Shown here: positions 40,282 to 53,793 of the stretch, in pieces
Position numbering within the stretch: position 1 is the first letter of the stretch
Layout: each line of letters begins with the position of its first letter
Assembly (NCBI RefSeq): GCF_051401765.1
Contig: NW_027480464.1
Coordinates: 2,480,001 to 2,544,000, forward strand
Length of the DNA: 64,000 nt
Direction of reading: 5' to 3'
Source: Calliopsis andreniformis
Lineage: Eukaryota > Arthropoda > Insecta > Hymenoptera > Andrenidae
The notes under the pieces: model-generated
What the model saw: only the letters and a program-made list of their open reading frames with translations
What the model was told of the DNA's origin: nothing
The model's database searches: none
Made by a program: the position numbers and the translations under genes

Positions 40282-40421
40282 TCAACAATCAATTGTCAAT
40301 CCTCAATCCTCAATAGAATATCCTGAATTCACAGTTTTCGATACTCAATCCCCATTCTTCAATCTTCAAATCTCAATCCACAAACATCAATCCTCATCAC
40401 GCAACCCTCAAGACTCAGTCC
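40282..40421 (+). repeat. Landmark cassette, type III
   Basis: Type III with h9 TCGATAC and private h19 TCAAGAC (others TCAACAC), 936 bases after cassette I. Confidence 0.87.
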
Positions 40422-43400
40422 TCAATCTTCAATCCACAATCCTCAATCCTCAATCTTCAATCCTCAGTACTCAATCTTCAATCCTCAATCCTCAATTCTC
40501 AATCCTCAATGCTCAATACTCAATCGTCAATCCTCAGTCCTCAATCCCCAATCCTCAATCTTCAATACTCAATCCTCAATCCTCAATCCTCAATCCTCAA
40601 TCTTCAATCCTCAATACTCAATCTTCAATCATCAATCCTCAATCCTCAATCCTCAATCCTCAATCCTCAATCCTCAATCTTCAATCCTCAATACTCAAAC
40701 TGCAATCCTCAGTCCTCAGTCCTCACTCCTCAATTCTCATTCTTCAATCCTCAATACCGAATCCTCAATCTTCAATCCTCAATCCACAATCCTCACTTCT
40801 CAATCCACAATCCTCAATCCTCAGACTTCAAACACCAATACTCAACCCTCAGTCCTCGTCCTCAATCCGCAACCCTCAATCCTCAATCCTCAATCTTCAA
40901 TCATTAATATTCAATCTTCAATCCTCAATCCTCAATCCTCAATCCTCAACTCTCAACCCTCAATGTTCAATCCTCAATACCCAATCCTCAGTCTTCAATC
41001 CTCAATCCCCAATCCTCAATCCTCAATCCTCAATTCTCAGTCCTCAATCCTCAATCTTCAAACCTCAATACTCAATCTTCAATCCTCAATCCTCAATCCT
41101 CAATCTTCAATCCTCAATACTGAATCTTCTATCCTCAATCTCCAATCCTCAATGTTCAATCCGCAATACCCAATCCTCAACCCTCAACACTCAGTCCCCA
41201 ATCCTCAATATTCAATCCTCAATCCTCAGACTTCAAACACCAATACTGAACCCTCAGTCCTCGTCCTCAATCCACAACCCTCAGTCCTCAATCCACAATC
41301 CTCAACGGTCAATGCTCAATACTCAATCTTCAATGCTCATTCCTCAATCCTCAATCCTCAATCCTCGATCCTCAATCCTCAATCTTCAATCCTCAATCCT
41401 CAATCCTCAATCCTCAATCTTCAATCCTCAATACTGAATCTTCAATGCTCAATCCTCAATCCTCAATCCTCAATCCTCAATCACCTATCCTCAACACCCA
41501 ATCCTCAACCTTCAATCCTCTATGTTCAATCCGCAATACCCAATCCTCAATCTTCAACCCTCAACCCTCAATCCTCAATCCTCAATCCTCAATCCTCAAT
41601 CCTCAATCCTCAATATTCAATCCTCAGTACTCAATCTGCAATCCTCAGTCCTCAGTCCTCACTCCTCAATCCTCATTCTTCAATCCTCAATACCGAATCC
41701 TCAGTCTTCAATCCTCGATCCTCAGTCCTCAATTCTCAATCCTCAATCCTCAATCCTCAGACTTCAAACACCAATACTGAACCCTCAGTCCTCGTCCTCA
41801 ATCCACAACCCTCAATCCTCGATCCTCAATCTTCAATCATTAATATTCAATCTTCAATCTTCAATCCTCAATCCTCAATCCTCAACCCTCAATCCTCAAC
41901 GTTCAATCCTCAATCCCCAATCCTCAGTCTTCCATCCTCAATCCTCAATACTCAATCCTCAATCCTCAATTCTCCGTCCTCAATCCTCAATCTTCAATCC
42001 TCTATACTCAATCTTCAATCCTCAATCCTCAATCCTTAATCCTCAATCTTCAATCCTCAATACAGAATCTTCAATCCTCAATCCTCAATCCTCAATCCTC
42101 AATCCTCATTCTTCAATCCTCGACACCCAATCCTCAATCTTCAATCCTCAATGTTCAATCCGCAATACCCAATCCTCAATCTTCAATCCTCAACCCTCAA
42201 TCCTCAATCCTCAATCCGCAATCCTCAATCTTCAATCCTCAATACTCAATCTTCAATCCTCAATCCTCAATCCTCAATCCTCAATCCTCAATCCTCAATC
42301 CTCAGACTTCAAACACAAATACTCAACCCTCAGTCCTCGTCCTCAATCCACAACCCTCAATCCTCAATCCTCAATCTTCAATCATTAATGTTCAATCTTC
42401 AATCTTCAATCCTCAATCCTCAATCCTCAACCCTCAATCCTCAACTTTCAATCCTCAATACCCAATCTTCAATGCTCATTCCTCAATCCTCAATCCTCAA
42501 TTCTCAATCCTCAATCGTCAATCGTCAATCCTCAATACTCAACCTTCAATCCTCGATCCTCAATCCTCGGTCCTCAATCCTCAATCGTCAATCTCCAATC
42601 CTGAATACTCAATCTTCAATACTCAATCCTCAATCCTCAATCCTCAATCCTCACTCCTCATTCTTCAATCCTCAATACCCAATCCTCAATCTTCAATCCT
42701 CAATCCTCAATCCTCAATTCTCAATCCTCAATCCTCAGTCCTCAGTCCTCAAACCTCAATCCTCAATCTTCAATCATCAATATTCAATCTTCAATCCTCA
42801 ATCCTCAATCCTCAATCCTCAATACTCAATCCACAATCCTCAATTCTCAATCGTCAATGCTCAATACTCAATCGTCAATCCTCAAACCCCAATCCTCAAT
42901 CTTCAATCCTCAATCCTCAATCCCCAATCCTCAATCCTCAATCTTCAATCCTCAATACTCAATCTTCAATCCTCAGTCCTCAATACTCAATCCTCAATCC
43001 TCAATCCTCAATCCTCAATCTTCAATCCTCAATACTCAAACTGCAATCCTCAATCCTCAGTCCTCACTCCTCAATCCTCATTCTTCAATCCTCAATACCG
43101 AATCCTCAATCTTCAATCCTCAATCCTCAATCTTCAATTCTCAAACCTCAATCCTCAATCCTCAGACTTCAAACACAAATACTCAACCCTCAGTTCTCGT
43201 CCTCAATCCACAACCCTCAATCCTCAATCCTCAATCTTCAATCATTAATGTTCAATCTTCAATCTTCAATCCTCAATCCTCAATCCTCAACCCTCAATCC
43301 TCAACGTTCAATCCTCAATACCCAATCCTCAGTCTTCCACCCTCAATCCTCAATACTCAATCCTCAATCCTCAATACTCAGTCCTCAATCCTCAATCTTC

Positions 43401-43468
43401 AATCCTCAGTCCTCAAACCTCAATCCTGAATCCTCAATCCTGAATCCTCAATCTTGAGCCCTCAGTCC

Positions 43469-43608
43469 TCTACAATCAGTTGTCAATCCTCAATCCTCAA
43501 TAGAATATCATCAATTCACAGTTTTCATTACTCAATACTCAATCTGCAATCTTCAAATCTCTATACACAAACATCAATTCTCATCACTCAGCCCTCAACA
43601 CTCAGTCC
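43469..43608 (+). repeat. Landmark cassette, type I
   Basis: Type I with h18 TCAGCCC and private h14 TCTATAC (others TCTATCC). Confidence 0.89.
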
Positions 43609-44223
43609 CCTGTCCTCAATATTCAATCCTGAATCCTCAATCCTCAATCCACAATCCTCAACGTTCAATCCTCAATACTCAATTTTCAATGCTCATTCCT
43701 CAATCCTCAATCCTCAATTCTCAATCCTCAATCGTCAATCGTCAATCTTCAATACTCAACCTTCAATCTTCAATCCTCAATCCTCGGTCCTCAATCCTCA
43801 ATCGTCAATCTCCAATCCTGAATACTCAATCTTCAATACTCAATCCTCAATCCTCAATCCTCAATCCTCACTCCTCATTCTTCAATCCTCAATACCCAAT
43901 CCTCAATCTTCAATCCTCAATCCTCAATCCTCAATTCTCAATCCTCAATCCTCAGTCCTCAGTCCTCAAACCTCAATCCTCAACCCACAGCCCTCATCCT
44001 CAATCCTAAATCCTCAATCGTCAATCCTCAATCTTCAACCCTCAATACTCAATCTTCAATCCTCAATCCTCAGTCCACAATCTGCAATCCTCAATGCACA
44101 ATCCTCAATCCTCAATCCTCAGTCCTCAATCCTCAATCCTCAATCCTCAATCCTCAATCCTCAGTCCTCAAACGTCAATCCTGAATCCTCAAACCTGAAT
44201 CCTTAATCTTCACCCATAAGTCC

Positions 44224-44363
44224 TCAACAATCAATTGTCAATCCTCAATCCTCAATAGAATATCCTGAATTCACAGTTTTCGATACTCAATCCCCATTCT
44301 TCAATCTTCAAATCTCAATCCACAAACATCAATCCTCATCACGCAACCCTCAACACTCAGTCC
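44224..44363 (+). repeat. Landmark cassette, type III
   Basis: Type III with h9 TCGATAC, only 755 bases after cassette I because the intervening TCGTCC landmark segment is deleted. Confidence 0.87.
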
Positions 44364-45799
44364 TCAATCTTCAATCCACAATACTCAATCCTCAATCTTC
44401 AATCCTCAGTACTCAATCTTCAATCCTCAATCCTCAATTCTCAATCCTCAATGCTCAATACTCAATCGTCAATCCTCAGTCCTCAATCCCCAATCCTCAA
44501 TCTTCAATACTCAATCCTCAATCCTCAATCCTCAATCCTCAATCTTCAATCCTCAATACTCAATCTTCAATCATCAATCCTCAATCCTCAATCCTCAATC
44601 CTCAATCCTCAATCCTCAATCTTCAATCCTCAATACTCAAACTGCAATCCTCAGTCCTCAGTCCTCACTCCTCAATTCTCATTCTTCAATCCTCAATACC
44701 GAATCCTCAATCTTCAATCCTCAATCCACAATCCTCAATCCTCAGACTTCAAACACCAATACTCAACCCTCAGTCCTCGTCCTCAATCCGCAACCCTCAA
44801 TCCTCAATCCTCAATCTTCAATCATTAATATTCAATCTTCAATCCTCAATCCTCAATCCTCAATCCTCAACTCTCAACCCTCAATGTTCAATCCTCAATA
44901 CCCAATCCTCCGTCTTCAATCCTCAATCCCCAATCCTCAATCCTCAATCCTCAATTCTCAGTCCTCAATCCTCAATCTTCAAACCTCAATACTCAATCTT
45001 CAATCCTCAATCCTCAATCCTCAATCTTCAATCCTCAATACTGAATCTTCTATCCTCAATCTCCAATCCTCAATGTTCAATCCGCAATACCCAATCCTCA
45101 ACCCTCAACACTCAGTCCCCAATCCTCAATATTCAATCCTCAATCCTCAGACTTCAAACACCAATACTGAACCCTCAGTCCTCGTCCTCAATCCACAACC
45201 CTCAGTCCTCAATCCACAATCCTCAACGGTCAATGCTCAATACTCAATCTTCAATGCTCATTCCTCAATCCTCAATCCTCAATTCTCAATCCTCAATCGT
45301 CAACCTTCAATCCTCAATACTCAATCTTCAATCCTCAATCCTCAATGTTCAATCCTCAATACCCAATCTTCAGTCTTCAATCCTCAATCCTCAATCCTCA
45401 ATCCTCAATCCTCAATACTCAGTCCTCAATTCTCAGGCTTCAATCCTCAATACTCAATCTTCAATCCTCAATCCTCAATCCTCAATCCTCAATCTTCAAT
45501 CCTCAATACTGAATCTTCAATGCTCAATCCTCAATCCTCAATCCTCAACCCTCAATCACCTATCCTCAACACCCAATCCTCAACCTTCAATCCTCTATGT
45601 TCAATCCGCAATACCCAATCCTCAAGCTTCAACCCTCAACCCTCAATCCTCAATCCTCAATCCTCAATCCTCAATCCTCAATCCTCAATATTCAATCCTC
45701 AATACTCAATCTGCAATCCTCAGTCCTCAGTCCTCACTCCTCAATCCTCATTCTTCAATCCTCAATACCGAATCCTCAGTCTTCAATCCTCAATCCTCA

Positions 45800-45820
45800 G
45801 TCCTCAATTCTTTAATCCTC
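45800..45820 (+). other. Register-breaking junction
   Basis: TCAATTC is followed by TTTAATCC, an 8-base unit, where the other copies continue TCAATCC. Downstream sequence then repeats the flank seen 1,231 bases earlier (AAACTGC at 44639 and 45870). One of the few joins that does not preserve heptad phase. Confidence 0.75.
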
Positions 45821-47787
45821 AATCCTCAATCCTCAATCCTCAATCCTCAATCTTCAATCCTCAATACTCAAACTGCAATCCTCAGTCCTCAGTCCTCACT
45901 CCTCAATTCTCATTCTTCAATCCTCAATACCGAATCCTCAATCTTCAATCCTCAATCCACAATCCTCAATTCTCAATCCACAATCCTCAATCCTCAGACT
46001 TCAAACACCAATACTCAACCCTCAGTCCTCGTCCTCAATCTGCAACCCTCAATCCTCAATCCTCAATCTTCAATCATTAATATTCAATCTTCAATCTTCA
46101 ATCCTCAATCCTCAATCCTCAGTATTCCATCCTCAACGTTCAATCCTCAATCCCCAATCCTCAGTCTTCCATCCTCAATCCTCAATACTCAATCCTCAAT
46201 CCTCAATTCTCCGTCCTCAATCCTCAATTCTCCGTCCTCAATCCTCAATCTTCAATCCTCTATACTCAATCTTCCATCCTCAATCCTCAATCCTTAATCC
46301 TCAATCTTCAATCCTCAATACTGAATCTTCAATCCTCAATCCTCAATCCTCAATCCTCAATCCTCATTCTTCAATCCTCGACACCCAATCCTCAATCTTC
46401 AATCCTCAATGTTCAATCCGCAATACCCAATCCTCAATCTTCAATCCTCAACCCTCAATCCTCAATCCTCAATCCGCAATCCTCAATCTTCAATCCTCAA
46501 TACTCAATCTTCAATCCTCAATCCTCAATCCTCAATCCTCAATCCTCAATCCTCAATCCTCAGACTTCAAACACAAATACTCAACCCTCAGTCCTCGTCC
46601 TCAATCCACAACCCTCAATCCTCAATCCTCAATCTTCAATCATTAATGTTCAATCTTCAATCTTCAATCCTCAATCCTCAATCCTCAACCCTCAATCCTC
46701 AACTTTCAATCCTCAATACCCAATCTTCAATGCTCATTCCTCAATCCTCAATCCTCAATTCTCAATCCTCAATCGTCAATCGTCAATCCTCAATACTCAA
46801 CCTTCAATCCTCGATCCCCAATCCTCGGTCCTCAATCCTCAATCGTCAATCTCCAATCCTGAATACTCAATCTTCAATACTCAATCCTCAATCCTCAATC
46901 CTCAATCCTCACTCCTCATTCTTCAATCCTCAATACCCAATCCTCAATCTTCAATCCTCAATCCTCAATCCTCAATTCTCAATCCTCAATCCTCAGTCCT
47001 CAGTCCTCAAACCTCAATCCTCAACCCACAGCCCTCATCCTCAATCCTAAATCCTCAATCCTAAATCCTCAATCTTCAACCCTCAATACTCAATCTTCAA
47101 TCCTCAATCCTCAGTCCACAATCTGCAATCCTCAATGCACAATCCTCAATCCTCAATCCTCAGTCCTCAATCCTCAATCCTCAATCCTCAAACCTCAATC
47201 CTCAACCGTCAGTCCTCGTCCTCAAACCTCAAACCCCAATCCTCAATCCTCAATCTTCAATCATCAATACTCTATCTTCAATCCTCAATCCGCAATCCTC
47301 AATCCTCAAACCTCAATCCTCAATATTCAACGCACAACCCTCAGCCATCAATCCTCAATCCTCAATCCTCAATCCTCAATCCTCAATCTTCAATCCTCAG
47401 TACTCAATCTTCAATCCTCAATCCTCAATTCTCAATCCTCAATCCTCAATCTTCAATTCTCAATCCTCAATCCTCAATCCTCAGACTTCAAACACAAATA
47501 CTCAACCCTCAGTCCTCGTCCTCAATCCACAACCCTCAATCCTCAATCCTCAATCTTCAATCATTAATGTTCAATCTTCAATCTTCAATCCTCAATCCTC
47601 AATCCTCAACCCTCAATCCTCAACGTTCAATCCTCAATACCCAATCCTCAGTCTTCCACCCTCAATCCTCAATACTCAATCCTCAATCCTCAATACTCAG
47701 TCCTCAATCCTCAATCTTCAATCCTCAGTCCTCAAACCTCAATCCTGAATCCTCAATCCTGAATCCTCAATCTTGAGCCCTCAGTCC

Positions 47788-47927
47788 TCTACAATCAGTT
47801 GTCAATCCTCAATCCTCAATAGAATATCATCAATTCACAGTTTTCATTACTCAATACTCAATCTGCAATCTTCAAATCTCTATCCACAAACATCAATTCT
47901 CATCACTCAACCCTCAACACTCAGTCC
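47788..47927 (+). repeat. Landmark cassette, type I
   Basis: Type I followed by CCAGTCC, so closer to the 5.15-kb HOR copies than to its left neighbours. TTGAGCC precedes it. Confidence 0.89.
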
Positions 47928-48723
47928 CCAGTCCTCAATATTCAATCCTGAATCCTCAATCCTCAATCCACAATCCTCAACGTTCAAACCTCAATACTCA
48001 ATCTTCAATGCTCATTCCTCAATCCTCAATCCTCAATTCTCAATCCTCAATCGTCAGTCGTCAATCTTCAATACTCAACCTTCAATCCTCAATCCTCAAT
48101 CCTCGGTCCTCAATCCTCAATCGTCAATCTCCAATCCTGAATACTCAATCTTCAATACTCAATCCTCAATCCTCAATCCTCAATCCTCACTCCTCATTCT
48201 TCAATCCTCAATACCCAATCCTCAATCTTCAATCCTCAATCCTCAATCCTCAATTCTCAATCCTCAATCCTCAGTCCTCAGTCCTCAAACCTCAATCCTC
48301 AACCCACAGCCCTCATCCTCAATCCTAAATCCTCAATCCTCAATCCTCAATCTTCAACCCTCAATACTCAATCTTCAATCCTCAATCCTCAGTCCACAAT
48401 CTGCAATCCTCAATGCACAATCCTCAATCCTCAATCCTCAGTCCTCAATCCTCAATCCTCAATCCTCAGACCTCAATCCTCAACCGTCAGTCCTCGTCCT
48501 CAAACCTCAAACCCCAATCCTCAATCCTCAATCTTCAATCATCAATACTCTATCTTCAATCCTCAATCCGCAATCCTCAATGCTCAATCCTCAATCCTCA
48601 ATATTCAACGCACAACCCTCAGCCATCAATCCTCAATCCTCAATCCTCAATCCTCAATCCTCAGTCCTCAAACGTCAATCCTGAATCCTCAAACCTGAAT
48701 CCTCAATCTTCACCCATAAGTCC

Positions 48724-48863
48724 TCAACAATCAATTGTCAATCCTCAATCCTCAATAGAATATCCTCAATTCACAGTTTTCAATACTCAATCCCCATTCT
48801 TCAATCTTCAAATCTCAATCCACAAACATCAGTCCTCATCACGCAAACCTCAACACTCAGTCC
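48724..48863 (+). repeat. Landmark cassette, type III without TGAATTC
   Basis: Type III by h10, h11 and h14, but h7 is TCAATTC as in types I and II. Private h16 TCAGTCC and h18 GCAAACC. Confidence 0.85.
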
Positions 48864-49757
48864 TCAATCTTCAATCCACAATCCTCAATCCTCAATCTTC
48901 AATCCTCAGTACTCAATCTTCAATCCTCAATCCTCAATTCTCAATCCTCAATGCTCAATACTCAATCGTCAATCCTCAGTCCTCAATTCCCAATCCTCAA
49001 TCTTCAATCCTCAATCCTCAATCCTCAATCCTCAATCCTCAGACTTCAAACACCAATACTCAACCCTCAGTCCTCGTCCTCAATCCGCAACCCTCAATCC
49101 TCAATCCTCAATCTTCAATCATTAATACTCAATCTTCAATCCTCATTCCTCAATCCTCAATCCTCAACTCTCAACCCTCAATGTTCAATCCTCAATACCC
49201 AATCCTCAGTCTTCAATCCTCAATCCCCAATCCTCAATTCTCAATCCTCAATTCTCAGTTCTCAATCCACAATCTCCAATCCTCAATACTCAATCTTCAA
49301 TCCTCAATCCTCAATCCTCAATCTTCAATCCTCAATACTCAATCTTCAATCCTCAATCCTCTGTACTCAAACCTCAGACTTCAAACACAAATACTCAACC
49401 CTCAGTCCTCGTCCTCAATCCACAACCCTCAATCCTCAATCCTCAATCTTCAATCATTAATGTTCAATCTTCAATATTCAATCTTCAATCCTCAATCCTC
49501 AATCATCAATACTCAATCCACAATCCTCAATTCTCAATCGTCAATGTTCAATACTCAATCGTCAATCCTCAATCCCCAATCCTCAATCTTCAATCCGAAA
49601 TCCTCAATCCTCAATCCTCAATCCTCAATCTTCAAGCCTCAATACTCAATCTTCAATCCTCAGTCCTCAATACTCAATCCTCAATCCTCAACCCTCAATC
49701 CTCAATCTTCAATCCTCAATACTCAAACTGCAATCCTCAATCCTCAGTCCTCACTCA

Positions 49758-49883
49758 TCAATCCTCAATCCTCAATAGAATATCATCAATTCACAGTTTT
49801 CATTACTCAATACTCAATCTGCAATCTTCAAATCTCTATCCACTAACATCAATTCTCATCACTCAACCCTCAACACTCAGTCC
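49758..49883 (+). repeat. Landmark cassette, type I, 5' truncated
   Basis: Starts at h3. The expected TCTACAA TCAGTTG pair is replaced by TCAGTCC TCACTCA, so the copy joins foreign heptads at its 5' end. Private h15 ACTAACA. Confidence 0.84.
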
Positions 49884-50764
49884 CCAGTCCTCAATATTCA
49901 ATTCTGAATCCTCAATCCTCAATCCACAATCCTCAACGTTCAATCCTCAATACTCAATCTTCAATGCTCAGTCCTCACTCCTCAATTCTCATTCTTCAAT
50001 CCTCAATACCGAATACTCAATCTTCAATCCTCAATCCACAATCCTCAATTCTCAATCCTCAATCTTCAATCATCAATATTCAATCTTCAATCCTCAATCC
50101 TCAATCCTCAATACTCAATCCACAATCCTCAATTCTCAATCGTCAATGCTCAATACTCAATCGTCAATCCTCAATCCCCAATCCTCAATCTTCAATCCTC
50201 AATCCTCAATCCTCAATCCTCAATCCTCAGTCCTCAATCTTCAATCCTCAATACTCAATCTTCAATCCTCAGTCCTCAAACCTCAATCCTCAATCCTCAA
50301 TCCTCAATCCTCAATCTTCAATCCTCAATACTCAAACTGCAATCCTCAATCCTCGGTCCTCACTCCTCAATCCTCATTCTTCAATCCTCAATACCGAATC
50401 CTCAATCTTCAATCCTCAATCCTCAATCCTCAATTCTCAATCCTCAATCCTCAATCCTCGGACTTCAAACTCAAATACTCAACCCTCAGTCCTCGTACTC
50501 AATCCACAACCCTCAATCCTCAATCCGCAATCTTCAATCATTAATATACAATTTTCAATCTTCAATCCTCAATCCTCAATCCTCAACCCTCAATCCTCAA
50601 CGTTCAATCCTCAATACCCAATCCTCAGTCTTCCATCCTCAATCCTCAATACTCAATACTCAATCCTCAATACTCAGTCCTCAATCCTCAATCTTCAATC
50701 CTCAGTCCTCATACCTCAATCCTGAATCCTCAATACTGAATCCTCAATCTTCAGCCCTCGGTCC

Positions 50765-50904
50765 TCTACAATCAGTTGTCAATCCTCAATCCGCAATAGA
50801 ATATCATCAATTCACAGTTTTCATTACTCAATACTCAATCTGCAATCTTCAAATCTCTATCCACAAACATCAATTCTCATCACTCAACCCTCAACACTCA
50901 GTCC
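50765..50904 (+). repeat. Landmark cassette, type I
   Basis: Type I with private h5 GCAATAG instead of TCAATAG. Preceded by TCAGCCC TCGGTCC rather than TTGAGCC. Confidence 0.87.
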
Positions 50905-51516
50905 CCAGTCCTCAATATTCAATCCTCAATCCTCAATCCTCAATTCTCAATCCTCAATCCTCAATCCTCAGACTTCAAACACAAATACTCAACCCTCAGT
51001 CCTCGTCCTCAATACACAACCCTCAATCCTCAATCCGCAATCTTCAATCATTAATATTGAATCTTCAATCTTCAATCCTCAATCCTCAATCCTCAATCCT
51101 CAATCCTCAATCCTCAATCCTCATTCTTCAATCCTCAATACCCAGTCCTCAGTCTTCAATCCTCAATCCTCAATCCTCAATTCTCAACCCTCAATCCTCT
51201 GTCCTCAGACCTAAATCCTCAATCCTCAAACCTCAGCCCTCATCCTCATTCATCAATCCTCAATCCTCAATCCTCAACCTTCAATCCTCAATACTCAATC
51301 TTCAATCCTCAATCCTCAGTACTCAAACCTCAATCCTCAATCCTCAATCCTCAGTGATCAGCCCTCAATCTTCAATACTGAATCGTCAATCCTCAGTCCT
51401 CGATCCTCAATCCTCAATCCTCGCTCCTCAAACCTAAATCCTCAACCCTCAGTCCTCACACTCAATTCTCAATTCTCAATACTCAATCCTTAATCCTCAA
51501 TCTTCAATCCTCAATA

Positions 51517-51593
51517 ACCAATCTCCAATCCTAGATCCTCAATCCCCAATCTTCAATCCTTAATCCTGTATAACCAATCCTCAATCCCGAGTC
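51517..51593 (+). repeat. Third landmark, copy 3
   Basis: Shares its 5' flank with copy 2 (3.75-4.0 kb) and its 3' flank with copy 1 (1.0-2.0 kb). It therefore combines the contexts of the two left-hand copies. TAACCAATCC replaces TCACCAATCC. Confidence 0.75.
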
Positions 51594-53073
51594 CTCAATC
51601 TTCAATCCACAATGCTCAATCCTCAATCCTCAATCCTCAGTCCTCAATCCTCAATCCTCAATCCTCAAACCTCAATCCTCAACCGTCAGTCCTCGTCCGC
51701 AATCCTCAAACCTCAATCCTCAATCCTCAATCTTCAATCCTCAATACTCAATATTCAATCCTCAATCCTCAATCCTCAATCCTCAATCTTCAATCCTCAA
51801 TCCTCAATCCTCAATCCTCAATCCTCAATCCACATTCTTCAATCCTCAATAGCCGATCCTCAATCTACAAAACTCAATCCTCAATCCTCAATTCTCAATC
51901 CTCAATCCTCAGTCCTCAGTCCTCAAACCTCAAACCTCAATCCTCAGCCCTCAGCCCTCATCCTCAATCCTCAATCCTCAATCCTCAATCCTCAATCTTC
52001 AATCCTCAATACTCAATCTTCAATAATCAATCCTCAATCCTCAATCCTCAATCCTCAATCCTCAATCCTCAATATTCAGTCCTCAGAACTCAAACTGCAA
52101 TCCTCAATCCTCAGTCCTCACTCCTCAATCCTAATTCTTCAATCCTCAATACCGAATCCTCAATCCTCAATCCTCAATCCTCAGACTTCAAACACCAATA
52201 CTCAACCCTCAGTCCTCGTCCTCAATCCACAACCCTCAATCCTCAATCCTCAATCTTCAATCATTAATATTCAATCTTCAATCTTCAATCCTCAATCCTC
52301 AATCCTCAACCCTCAATCCTCAACGTTCAATCCTCATTACCCAATCCTCAGTCTTCCACCCTCAATCCACAATACTCAATCCTCAATCCTCAATACTCAG
52401 TCCTCAATCCTCAATCTTCAATCCTCAATACCCAATCTTCATCCTCAATCCTCAATTCTTAATCCACAATCTTCAATCCTCAATACTGAATCTTCAATCC
52501 TCAATCCTCAATCCTCAATCCTCAATCCTCATTCTTCAACCCTCAACACCCAATCCTCAATCTTCAATCCTCAATGTTCAATCCGCAATACCCAATACTC
52601 AATCTTCAATCCTCAACCCTCAATCCTCAATCCTCAATCCTCAATCCTCAATCTTCAATCGTCAATACTCAATCTTCAATCCTCAATCCTCAATCCTCAA
52701 TCCTCACTCCACATTCCTCAATCCTCAACACCCAATCCTCAATCTTCAATCCTCAATCCTCAGTACTCAATTCTCAATCCTCAATCCTCAATCCTCAATC
52801 CTCAGACCTCAAACATCAATACTCATCCCTCAGTCCTCGTCCTCAATCCACAACCCTCAATCCTCAACACCCAATCCTCAATCTTCAATCCTCAATCGTC
52901 AGTCCTCAATTCTCGATCCTCAATACTCAATCCACAGTCCTCAATCTTCAATCCTCAATACCCAAACCTCAATCTTCAATCCTCAATCCTCAATCCTCAA
53001 TCCTCAATCCTCAGTCCTCAAACCTCAATCCTGAATCCTCAAACCTGAATCCTCTGTCTTCAGACTTCAGTCC

Positions 53074-53213
53074 TCAACAATCAGTTGTCAGTCCTCAATC
53101 CTCAATAGAATATCCTCAATTCACAGGTTCCAATACTCAATACTCAACCAGAAATCTTCAAATCTCTATCCACAATCATCAATTCTCATCACTCAACCCT
53201 CAACACTCAGTCC
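53074..53213 (+). repeat. Landmark cassette, type II
   Basis: Type II with h8 ACAGGTT followed by CCAATAC, and h11 TCAACCA. 580 bases before a type I, the same layout as II to I' in the 5.15-kb HOR. Confidence 0.86.
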
Positions 53214-53653
53214 CCAATCCTCAATCTTCAATCCTCTATCCTCAATCCTCAACCCTCAGTCGCCAATCTCCAAGCCTGAATACTCAATCTTCAATCCTCA
53301 ATCCTCAATCCCCAATCCTCAATCCTCAATCCTCATTCTTCAATCCTTAATACCCAATCCTCAATCTTCAATCCTCGATCCTCAATCCTCAATTCTCGAC
53401 CCTCAATTCTCAGTCCTCAGACCTCAAACCTCAATCCTCAAACCTCAGCCCTCATCCTCAATCCTCAATCCTCAATCCTCAATCCTCAATCCTCAATCCT
53501 CAATCCTCATTCTTCAATCCTCAATCTTCAATGCTCAATCTTCAATCCTCAATCCTCAATTCTCAATCCTCAATCCTCAATCCTCAGTCCTCAGTCCTCA
53601 AACCTCAATCCTGAATCCCCGATACTGAATCCTCAATCTTCAGCCCTCAGTCC

Positions 53654-53793
53654 TCTACAATCAGTTGTCAATCCTCAATCCTCAATAGAATGTCATCAAT
53701 TCACAGTTTTCATTACTCAATACTCAATCTGCAATCTTCAAATCTCTGTCCACAAACATCAATTCTCATCGCTCAACCCTCAACACTCAGTCC
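53654..53793 (+). repeat. Landmark cassette, type I
   Basis: Type I with private h6 AATGTCA and h14 TCTGTCC, the latter shared with 63486. Followed by GATCATT as after I', but h7 is TCAATTC. Confidence 0.87.

Larger units (their letters stand above)
39346..43468 (+). repeat. HOR series unit, 4,123 bp
   Basis: Contains I (39346) and III (40282). It tracks the previous unit at offset 3,808 to about 41.34 kb. There a 154-base segment (22 heptads) is missing, shifting the offset to 3,654. After 42 kb it carries an extra stretch, 42.0-42.75 kb, that is absent from the previous unit and repeated in the next. Confidence 0.83.
43469..47787 (+). repeat. HOR series unit, 4,319 bp
   Basis: Contains I (43469) and III (44224), only 755 bases apart instead of about 936. 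The 181-base loss equals 25 heptads plus one hexamer. A register-breaking junction lies near 45810, followed by a repeat of the flank seen 1,231 bases earlier. The 46.3-47.05 kb part copies 42.05-42.75 kb. Confidence 0.82.
47788..50764 (+). repeat. Right edge of HOR series with diverged tail
   Basis: Contains I (47788), III (48724) and a 5'-truncated I (49758). After about 49 kb the order departs from the earlier units and heptads are more varied. The TCAATAC-rich stretch at 50.0-50.7 kb matches 58.9-59.5 kb and 61.9-62.5 kb. Confidence 0.7.
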
